Assembly: GCA_964480445.1 (NCBI GenBank)
Contig: CAYZPB010000022.1
Location: 1-14,822, forward strand
Direction of reading: 5' to 3'
Length of the DNA: 14,822 nt
Origin: CAYZPB01 sp964480445
GTDB taxonomy: Bacteria > Bacillota > Bacilli > Tepidibacillales > Tepidibacillaceae
The position numbers were made by a program, and so were the translations under genes. Shown here piece after piece: positions 1 to 5,667 of this stretch (position 1 is the first letter of the stretch; each line of letters starts with the position of its first letter). The notes under the pieces were generated by a model. The model had not been told where the DNA came from. It saw only the letters and a program-made list of their open reading frames with translations, and did not search any database.

Positions 1-18
1 TAGTAGTAATAGTAGTAT
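1..18 (+). promoter_or_regulatory. DnaA-trio-like repeat of the origin unwinding element (partial, at window edge)
   Basis: Six consecutive trinucleotides TAG TAG TAA TAG TAG TAT run from the first base. In Bacillus subtilis the DnaA-trio (3'-GAT-5' repeats, i.e. TAG read 5'-3') lies between dnaA and dnaN next to DnaA boxes, and guides DnaA filament growth onto single-stranded DNA. Here the repeat lies just beyond the 3' end of the minus-strand dnaA gene, on the strand opposite dnaA, with DnaA boxes on its dnaA side. That is the same polarity as in B. subtilis. The repeat may continue to the left of the window, where dnaN is expected. Function is inferred from pattern and position. Confidence 0.7.
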
Positions 19-27
19 CTGTGTTTA

Positions 28-91
28 TGTTGATAAGTAGAATAAACTAATATGTAAACTGTATCGAGTAGTGTTGATAAGTTGTGGATAC
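28..91 (-). promoter_or_regulatory. DnaA-box cluster between dnaA and the DnaA-trio (incC-type half of oriC)
   Basis: Three near-consensus DnaA boxes lie on the minus strand: TTATCAACA at 28-36, TTATCAACA at 72-80 and GTATCCACA at 83-91, each one mismatch from TTATCCACA. Their start spacings are 44 bp and 11 bp, close to whole helical turns, and all point the same way as dnaA. Together with the boxes upstream of dnaA they give a bipartite origin, with the dnaA gene between the two clusters as in Bacillus. No clear terminator is visible after dnaA in this short spacer. Confidence 0.7.
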
Positions 92-96
92 AATGT

Positions 97-1431
97 TTAT
101 AAGTTTTTTATCCTCGCTGCTATTGTTGCTACTTGAGAATCAAACTCTGGCTCGTTGGCTATTTTATTGTTAATTCTTTCCCATGCATGCAATACAGTAG
201 TGTGGTCTTTTCCACCAAACTCCTGACCTATTTTAGGCAAAGAGGCATCGGTAAGCTCGCGCGATAGATACATAGCGATATGACGGGGAACCACAACTGA
301 TTGTACTCTTCTTTTTCCCTTTAAGTCTTCTACTTTTAAATTATAAAATTTGCAGACTGTCTGTTGAATATGTCTAATGGTAATAGTGTTTGGCTTAGTT
401 GACTTAGTAAGATCTTTAAGTGCCTCATTCGCCAAATCTAATGTCAAATCGCGGTTAATTAATGAAGAATAAGCAATAACTCTGATTAGAGCGCCCTCTA
501 GTTCACGGATATTAGTATCAACTTGGTTTGCTATATATTCTATTACATCATAAGGGATATCCATGTTATCGGCATTAGCCTTTCTCTGAAGAATGGCAAT
601 ACGCGTTTCTAAATCTGGTGGATGTATATCAGTTATTAAACCCCATTCAAAACGGGATCGCAGCCGGTCTTCAAGTGTATTTATATCCTTAGGCGGCCGG
701 TCACTCGTAATTATTATCTGTTTATTTGACTCATAAAGTGTATTAAAGGTATGAAAAAACTCTTCTTGTGTCTGTTCTTTCTGGGCAATAAATTGTATAT
801 CATCTATTAACAGTATATCAACTTTTCTATATTTCTCCCTAAATTCAACCGTTTTATTGTAACGGATAGAGCTGATAAAATCGTTAGTGAATTTTTCTGA
901 AGTGATGTATAAAACCCTTGAATGGGGGTTATGCTCAAGCACATAATGGCCAATCGCCTGCATTAGATGTGTCTTTCCTAATCCAACACCACCATATATA
1001 AAGAGTGGAGTATAAGCTTTGGCGGGTGCTTCTGCAACAGCAAGCGCAGCAGCATGAGCAAAACGATTGCCAGCTCCTACTACAAATGTTTCAAAACAAT
1101 ATTTAGGATTTAAATAGCTAAGTGCATCTTTATCTATAATGTTTTTCTCATGTTCGGACTCACTTTGTTGCGAGTCGGTCTCCGTATAAGGCATAATAAA
1201 ACGCACCGTTACCTCTTCTCCTAATACCTCATATAAGGCAGCAGTTATTAGATTGGTGTATCTGGAGTTCAACCAATCACGTGCAAATTCATTAGGGGCA
1301 ACGATCGTTATTTTATTGTTTGTAAAGGACTCAATCTGCGTTGATTGAAACCAGGTATCATAACTTGGTTTGCTTAATTTAGTAGCTATTACCGCCAGAG
1401 TATTATCCCAAATAGTTTTAAGTTGACCCAT
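97..1431 (-). CDS. dnaA: Chromosomal replication initiator protein DnaA
   Basis: Replication initiator that binds DnaA boxes, forms an ATP-dependent filament, melts oriC and recruits the helicase. The 444-residue length is normal. Domain I spans about residues 1-85 and a short variable linker about 86-105. The AAA+ domain has Walker A GGVGLGKT (147-154), Walker B LLIDD (207-211), sensor 1 region ITSDRPP (241-247), an arginine-finger region RLRSRFEWG (256-264) and sensor 2 IRELEGALIR (308-317). Domain IV carries the DnaA-box-binding signature GGKDHTTVLHA (406-416). The ATG start follows AAGGAGG at a normal distance. The gene diverges from rpmH across the origin, and a perfect DnaA box (1441-1449) abuts its ribosome binding site, so autoregulation by DnaA is likely. 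dnaN is expected just left of the window. Confidence 0.98.
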   Translation of the reverse strand: MGQLKTIWDNTLAVIATKLSKPSYDTWFQSTQIESFTNNKITIVAPNEFARDWLNSRYTNLITAALYEVLGEEVTVRFIMPYTETDSQQSESEHEKNIIDKDALSYLNPKYCFETFVVGAGNRFAHAAALAVAEAPAKAYTPLFIYGGVGLGKTHLMQAIGHYVLEHNPHSRVLYITSEKFTNDFISSIRYNKTVEFREKYRKVDILLIDDIQFIAQKEQTQEEFFHTFNTLYESNKQIIITSDRPPKDINTLEDRLRSRFEWGLITDIHPPDLETRIAILQRKANADNMDIPYDVIEYIANQVDTNIRELEGALIRVIAYSSLINRDLTLDLANEALKDLTKSTKPNTITIRHIQQTVCKFYNLKVEDLKGKRRVQSVVVPRHIAMYLSRELTDASLPKIGQEFGGKDHTTVLHAWERINNKIANEPEFDSQVATIAARIKNL

Positions 1432-1440
1432 GTTTCCTCC

Positions 1441-1684
1441 TTATCCACAACAAACCGCACATATCCACAATTCTATCAACAGCCTGTGGAAAAGATTAAA
1501 AGTTTATTAGTTATTAACAATTGATTATTTATTATATTATCAGATAAAGCTTGTAATATCAACCGTTTGTAAATTTAGCACACAATATCTACAGGTAGTA
1601 AATGTGGTTAATTCACAACACAAGAATTTGTGGATAAACAGATTATGGGTTAGTCCATCGACTTATTTATTGTAATTATCCACA
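1441..1684. other. oriC, upstream half: DnaA-box cluster and AT-rich core between dnaA and rpmH
   Basis: The 372-bp gap between dnaA and rpmH has no gene but is dense in DnaA boxes. Perfect TTATCCACA occurs at 1441-1449 (+), 1629-1637 (-) and 1676-1684 (+). Close variants are TTTTCCACA at 1485-1493 (-), ATATCCACA at 1461-1469 (+) and TTAACCACA at 1603-1611 (-). Weaker two-mismatch copies lie at 1473-1481, 1511-1519 and 1585-1593. A strongly AT-rich stretch (about 1494-1548) lies between the box groups. In Bacillus this side (incA/incB) loads DnaA while melting occurs on the dnaN side. The same is inferred here because the trio repeat is on the dnaN side. Confidence 0.9.
1534..1562 (-). promoter_or_regulatory. 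Probable dnaA promoter
   Basis: On the minus strand TTGATA (1562-1557) is followed after 17 nt by TAATAT (1539-1534), preceded by TG in the extended -10 position. It would start transcription about 90 nt upstream of the dnaA start codon and run through the DnaA boxes at 1485-1493, 1461-1469 and 1441-1449, which suits DnaA-dependent repression. The region is AT-rich, so chance matches are possible; another TATAAT (1536-1531) overlaps with a longer spacer. Confidence 0.5.
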
Positions 1685-1718
1685 TATTATTCATTATTAC
1701 AGAACTAGCTAATTTGTG

Positions 1719-1748
1719 TTGACATCGCTTCGCTTGGTTTGATACAAT
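1719..1748 (+). promoter_or_regulatory. rpmH operon promoter (sigma-A type)
   Basis: Perfect -35 TTGACA (1719-1724), an 18-nt spacer and -10 TACAAT (1743-1748, five of six consensus bases). It faces rpmH and leaves a leader of roughly 50 nt. It lies 35 bp beyond the last perfect DnaA box (1676-1684), so origin-bound DnaA could influence it. Confidence 0.85.
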
Positions 1749-1803
1749 TACGAGTAGTCTTTTTAATAAGACAAATATTTATTTTATGTAGGGGAGTGTA
1801 ATC

Positions 1804-1938
1804 ATGGGAGTAACCTTTCAACCAAATAGGAGAAAAAGAAGTAAGGTTCATGGTTTTCGTCAACGTATGAGAACTAAAAGCGGACGAAATATAATAAACA
1901 AGCGTCGTAGAAAAGGTAGAAAAGTTATATCTGCATAA
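1804..1938 (+). CDS. rpmH: 50S ribosomal protein L34
   Basis: A 44-residue, very basic protein with the L34 signature: TFQPNRRKR near residues 4-12, KVHGFRQRM (14-22) and a C-terminal INKRRRKGRKVISA. L34 binds 23S rRNA in the large subunit. The start is ATG with GGGGAG seven bases upstream. The N-terminus (MGVTFQPN) differs slightly from the usual MKRTFQPN/MKQTFQPN but keeps the family length. It is the first gene of the L34-RNase P protein operon, a near-universal pairing beside bacterial origins. Confidence 0.97.
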   Translation: MGVTFQPNRRKRSKVHGFRQRMRTKSGRNIINKRRRKGRKVISA

Positions 1939-1968
1939 ATGGCCGCCTTTATGGGGCTATTTTTGTTT
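1937..1968 (+). terminator. Weak hairpin with U-run between rpmH and rnpA (attenuator candidate)
   Basis: AAATGGCC (1937-1944) can pair with GGCTATTT (1955-1962) through eight base pairs including one G-U, followed by TTTTTGTTT. The 10-nt loop and modest stem suggest partial termination, which would make more L34 than RNase P protein. It overlaps the rpmH stop codon. Confidence 0.45.
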
Positions 1969-1999
1969 AATAAAGTACTTCTCCAGCAGAGGTGGAGGG

Positions 2000-2362
2000 A
2001 TGCGCGTGGAAAAGAAATATCGTTTAAAGAAACGACATGAGTTTAATAGGGTTTATAATAGAGGGAGATCCTATTCCAACCGCGAGTTAGTTCTTTATGT
2101 TTATAATAATAAAAATACACCTCAGCAGAGATTAGGTATATCCGTAAGTAGAAGAGTAGGCAATGCTGTTGTACGCAATCGAATTCGCAGATTGATTAAA
2201 GAAGTAGTGCGTCAATTACAAAAAGATTTTAAGTTAAAAGACAACGTTGATCTAATTATAATTGCGAGACAGCCTTCAGCCGAAATGAACTATCAAGACT
2301 TTCAAAGAAGCATTATTGATTTATTTAAAAAGAGTAGTATAGTAATAAGGGATAATAAATGA
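2000..2362 (+). CDS. rnpA: Ribonuclease P protein component
   Basis: Protein subunit of RNase P, which works with the rnpB RNA to remove 5' leaders from pre-tRNAs. It is 120 residues with the family's basic core: RLGISVSRRVGNAVVRNRIRRLIKE (about 44-68), including the RNR motif (59-61) that contacts RNA. The start is uncertain. ATG at 2000 sits four bases after AGAGGTGG, but GTG at 2006 would give the typical N-terminus MEKKYRLKKRHEF with GGAGGG six bases upstream. The stop overlaps the yidD start (ATGA), indicating translational coupling. Confidence 0.96.
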   Translation: MRVEKKYRLKKRHEFNRVYNRGRSYSNRELVLYVYNNKNTPQQRLGISVSRRVGNAVVRNRIRRLIKEVVRQLQKDFKLKDNVDLIIIARQPSAEMNYQDFQRSIIDLFKKSSIVIRDNK

Positions 2363-2595
2363 AGAGATTATTATTGTTTATTATAGAGGGTTATCAAAAA
2401 TATATTTCGCCGTTACTGCCCCGTAGGTGTCGTTTTTATCCAACTTGTTCTGCTTATGGCAAAGAAGCGATAGAAAAGCACGGTCCCTTAAAAGGTGGTT
2501 GGATTACTTTAAAGAGAATTGTTAGATGTAATCCTTTTAATGATGGTGGATACGATCCTGTACCACCTCGAAATGAAACAAGGGGAAAAAAATAG
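2359..2595 (+). CDS. yidD: Membrane protein insertion efficiency factor YidD
   Basis: A 78-residue small basic protein of the YidD family (formerly DUF37), membrane-associated and thought to assist YidC-dependent insertion. Conserved elements are YQKYISPLLP (12-21), CRFYPTCS (24-31) and the C-terminal CNPFNDGGYDPVP (57-69), with cysteines 24, 30 and 57. The N-terminal ten residues form a short amphipathic or hydrophobic helix. The start overlaps the rnpA stop by four bases; AAGGGA (2347-2352) is the ribosome binding site. It sits in the classic rpmH-rnpA-yidD-yidC order. Confidence 0.96.
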   Translation: MKRLLLFIIEGYQKYISPLLPRRCRFYPTCSAYGKEAIEKHGPLKGGWITLKRIVRCNPFNDGGYDPVPPRNETRGKK

Positions 2596-3497
2596 TGAAG
2601 AAAAAATTAATTATAGTTTTAGTTATATTATTTATTTCAATAGCGTTTTTGTCAGGGTGTGCTGAGTCATTACGACAACCAGTTGATCCTGCTAATGGCG
2701 TCTGGGATAAATTTTTTGTTTATCCGATTACTACAGTATTAGAATTTTTTGCTGGATTATTTGGTGGTAACTATGGTATCTCAATCATTATTACTACATT
2801 AATAATTCGTCTCTTACTCTTACCTATAATGATGAAACAGATTAAGAGTACGAAGATTATGAATAAAATTCAACCTGAATTAAATAAAATCAGGGAGAAA
2901 TATAAAGACGATAAAGAAAAAATGAATGAAGAGTACATGAAAAAGCTGCAGGAACATAAAGCAAATCCATTTGCTGGTTGTTTCCCATTGATTATAAACA
3001 TGGTTGTTCTAATTGCTCTTTATCATGCAATAATGCGTGATACTGCTATTGCAGACACAACATTTTTAACTATTCCATTAGGAGAACCAAGCGTCTTACT
3101 GCCAATCTTAGCTGCTATAGCTACCTTTGCACAGACAAAAACAGCAAAGCAGGTTGCTTCAACACCGCAGGCAGGAACACAAATGAAAATGTTAATGTAT
3201 CTGATGCCAGCATTTATTCTTTTTATCGGTTTGCAATTACCAGCAGCTCTCTCATTATATTGGGTAGTTGGTAATACATTTGGAGTCATTCAGAACTTAA
3301 TAGTTTACCGTGATATTGAGGGGCCGGTGGTTCGTAATAAGAAGGGTAATATCCAGAAAGAAGAAACATTTATGGATAAGCTAGGCGACCTTGTTCCTAA
3401 AGATCTACTGCCAAAGGATGATGACAAAAAGGTAAGCGAAAAACCAAAGAAAAGTAACACTCAAACTAAAGGAAAAGCTTCGAAAGATAAAAAATAA
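2595..3497 (+). CDS. yidC: Membrane protein insertase YidC/SpoIIIJ (lipoprotein form)
   Basis: Oxa1/YidC/Alb3 insertase that folds and inserts membrane proteins, alone or with SecYEG. Length is 300 residues, the short Gram-positive type without the large periplasmic domain. The N-terminal signal ends in lipobox LSGC with Cys22 as predicted lipidation site. Transmembrane segments are expected near 45-80 (with the conserved positive residue Arg72 of the hydrophilic groove), 125-148, 162-182 and 198-238. A charged coiled-coil hairpin covers about 88-123. The C-terminal tail (about 245-300) is lysine-rich and may touch the ribosome. It starts with GTG, overlapping the yidD stop by one base (TAGTG), with AAGGGG upstream. 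Confidence 0.96.
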   Translation: MKKKLIIVLVILFISIAFLSGCAESLRQPVDPANGVWDKFFVYPITTVLEFFAGLFGGNYGISIIITTLIIRLLLLPIMMKQIKSTKIMNKIQPELNKIREKYKDDKEKMNEEYMKKLQEHKANPFAGCFPLIINMVVLIALYHAIMRDTAIADTTFLTIPLGEPSVLLPILAAIATFAQTKTAKQVASTPQAGTQMKMLMYLMPAFILFIGLQLPAALSLYWVVGNTFGVIQNLIVYRDIEGPVVRNKKGNIQKEETFMDKLGDLVPKDLLPKDDDKKVSEKPKKSNTQTKGKASKDKK

Positions 3498-3544
3498 GCC
3501 AAAAAGATATACAATAGAAGTATTCTTTAAGAGGGGGCTTTAAT

Positions 3545-4174
3545 ATGAAAAAAGTAGTTGCGACAGGAAAAACCGTCAAAGAGGCAATTTATTCTGCGAT
3601 AGAACAACTGAACACAACTAGCGACAAAGTGGATATCAATATTATTAGTCAGCCTAGTAAACGTTTGTTTGGATTAATGGGGGAAAAGGATGCAGTTGTT
3701 GAGGTTACACTTAAGACAACGGATAGCGACCCTGTTGATATAGCAATTGAATTTTTACAGAAAGTTTTTAATGAAATAGCAGCCGAAGTTAAAATTGAAA
3801 GATATACTGAGGATGAGCACGTTATTTTGGAGTTCGTAGGAGAAGAGCTAGGTATCCTTATAGGTAGAAGAGGACAGACAATTGATGCCCTTCAACTCCT
3901 TACTAATATTGCTGCTAATAAAGGGCGCAAAAATGATCGGGTAAGAATAGTATTGGATGCAGAGAATTATCGCACGAAAAGAGCAGATACCTTACAAGAC
4001 CTAGCTCGCAAGTTGGAGAATAGCGTTAGCAACCAGGGGAAGAAAATAACACTAGAACCAATGACACCCTGGGAACGCAAAATTATTCATTCAACCTTAC
4101 ATGATAGTGAACTCGTTACAACCGAGAGCACGGGCGAGGATCCTTACCGGCGAATAGTTGTTTCAAAAAAATAA
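3545..4174 (+). CDS. jag: RNA-binding protein Jag/KhpB (Jag-N, KH and R3H domains)
   Basis: Single-stranded nucleic acid-binding protein, partner of KhpA in other Firmicutes, where it affects cell elongation and division through RNA binding. It has 209 residues. The Jag-N domain spans about 1-55. The KH domain (about 75-145) has GxxG loop GRRG (107-110) in LIGRRGQTIDALQ. The R3H domain (about 147-209) has Arg178 and His182 in the R-x3-H arrangement. GAGGGGG (3531-3537) lies seven bases before ATG. It follows yidC as usual, and a terminator closes this transcription unit. Confidence 0.95.
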   Translation: MKKVVATGKTVKEAIYSAIEQLNTTSDKVDINIISQPSKRLFGLMGEKDAVVEVTLKTTDSDPVDIAIEFLQKVFNEIAAEVKIERYTEDEHVILEFVGEELGILIGRRGQTIDALQLLTNIAANKGRKNDRVRIVLDAENYRTKRADTLQDLARKLENSVSNQGKKITLEPMTPWERKIIHSTLHDSELVTTESTGEDPYRRIVVSKK

Positions 4175-4182
4175 GCCAATAC

Positions 4183-4209
4183 AAAATCCTGTGAAAACGG
4201 GATTTTTTT
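4183..4209 (+). terminator. Intrinsic terminator after jag
   Basis: AAAATCCTG (4183-4191) pairs with CGGGATTTT (4198-4206) over nine base pairs (one G-U), with a TGAAAA loop and a run of seven T (4203-4209). It separates the rpmH-jag unit from mnmE-parB. I could not find a convincing promoter in the 28 bases left before mnmE, so mnmE may rely on readthrough or on a promoter inside jag. Confidence 0.85.
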
Positions 4210-4237
4210 ATCTGCAATATATAAAGAGGTGATAGTA

Positions 4238-5611
4238 ATGGAGTTTGATACAATAGCTGCAATCTCTACGCCAGTGGGCGAAGGAGGAATCGCAATAATA
4301 CGTGTAAGTGGCGATCAGGCTATTGCTTTAACAGAGCCTTATTTTAAAGGCGAAGTTAAGCTGCGCGATATTACAAGTCACACCATAAACTATGGTTATT
4401 TAGTAGATCAAAGTGGAACTGTTATTGATGAGATTCTGCTTACAGTTATGCGAGCACCACGTAGCTTTACCCGCGAAGATGTAGTAGAAATAAACTGCCA
4501 CGGGGGTTTTGTGGTGGCCAACAAAATACTTGCCATACTCTTGGCTGCTGGCATCCGTTTAGCTGAGCCAGGGGAGTTTGCGAAGCGGGCTTTTCTTAGT
4601 GGGCGTATAGATTTGACGCAGGCGGAAGCCATTGCTGATTTAATTCGTGCAAAAACTGATCGAGCTCGGGAGATAGCACTAAAGCAGGTTACAGGACAGC
4701 TATCAGCAAAGGTTATTGAGCTGCGGGGCAGGCTGATTGAAGTGCTTGCCTACATTGAAGTAAACATCGATTACCCAGAACATGATGTTGAAGAAATAAC
4801 TCATGGCTTTTTACAGGAGAAAGTTGGGTCTTTAAAAGTGGAGCTGGAAGAGATGCTGCAAAAGGCGCAGGAGGGTAAAATTTACCGAGAAGGGGTAGCG
4901 ACGGCAATTATAGGTCCACCAAATGTAGGAAAATCCTCGTTGTTAAATGCCCTTCTTAAGGAAGCTAGGGCAATTGTAACTGATATTCCGGGAACGACAC
5001 GTGATATAATTGAGGAGTATATAAATGTTGGAGGAGTTCCGCTTAAATTAATTGATACAGCGGGAATTAGAGAAACAGAAAACATAATAGAGCAACTAGG
5101 AGTAGGACGCTCAAAAGAGATTATTGAGCAGGCCGATCTTTTGCTTTTGGTGTTAAATAATAATGAGAAAATGAGCGCTGAAAATTATGAGCTGTTAAGT
5201 TTGCTTGGTGACACTCCAATAATAGTTGTTATTAATAAAATAGATTTACCTGATGAACTTGACGAGCAAATGGTGCGGAACAAATTACCGCATGCTAATA
5301 TTATTAGAACGTATTTACTAACTGGCTCTGGGCTAGAGCAGCTGGAGGAGACAATTGTTAAGAAAGTAATGGGCGGGGTACTTCCGACTGAGGAGAGTAG
5401 CTACTTGTCTAACCCGCGTCACATTACTTTGTTACGACAAGCAGTGGCTAGCGCTGGTGATGCTGAGAGATCGATCACTGAGCGGCAACCGATTGATATT
5501 ATAGCAATCGACTTAAATGTTGTTTATCAGCAACTTGGCGAAGTGATCGGCGATTCAGTAAATGAAGATTTAATAGATCAGATTTTTGCAGACTTTTGTC
5601 TGGGCAAATAG
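4238..5611 (+). CDS. mnmE: tRNA modification GTPase MnmE (TrmE)
   Basis: GTPase that, with MnmG, adds the aminomethyl or carboxymethylaminomethyl group to C5 of wobble uridine 34 in certain tRNAs. It has 457 residues. The N-terminal folate-binding domain (1-120) starts MEFDTIAAISTPVGEGGIAIIRVSG-like. A helical domain flanks the inserted G domain: G1 GPPNVGKS (226-233), G2 TTRD (253-256), G3 DTAG (273-276), G4 NKID (333-336). The C-terminal FCLGK carries the conserved Cys454. I chose ATG at 4238 over an in-frame GTG at 4229, because that GTG lies inside the AAAGAGGTG ribosome binding site. It is the first gene after the jag terminator. Confidence 0.97.
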   Translation: MEFDTIAAISTPVGEGGIAIIRVSGDQAIALTEPYFKGEVKLRDITSHTINYGYLVDQSGTVIDEILLTVMRAPRSFTREDVVEINCHGGFVVANKILAILLAAGIRLAEPGEFAKRAFLSGRIDLTQAEAIADLIRAKTDRAREIALKQVTGQLSAKVIELRGRLIEVLAYIEVNIDYPEHDVEEITHGFLQEKVGSLKVELEEMLQKAQEGKIYREGVATAIIGPPNVGKSSLLNALLKEARAIVTDIPGTTRDIIEEYINVGGVPLKLIDTAGIRETENIIEQLGVGRSKEIIEQADLLLLVLNNNEKMSAENYELLSLLGDTPIIVVINKIDLPDELDEQMVRNKLPHANIIRTYLLTGSGLEQLEETIVKKVMGGVLPTEESSYLSNPRHITLLRQAVASAGDAERSITERQPIDIIAIDLNVVYQQLGEVIGDSVNEDLIDQIFADFCLGK

Positions 5612-5667
5612 AGTGAAGTGAATAAAACAGATAGTTAAATGACAAAAGAAGATAAGGAGCCTATTGG

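Noticed and set aside
4229..4237. GTG start for mnmE giving MIVMEFDT
   Set aside because: The GTG is part of the AAAGAGGTG ribosome binding site; ATG 4238 gives the family N-terminus.
4982..4995. ATTCCGGGAAC-like partial palindrome as a Noc-binding site
   Set aside because: It is shorter than the Noc consensus and encodes the conserved MnmE IPGTT segment; a chance match is more likely.
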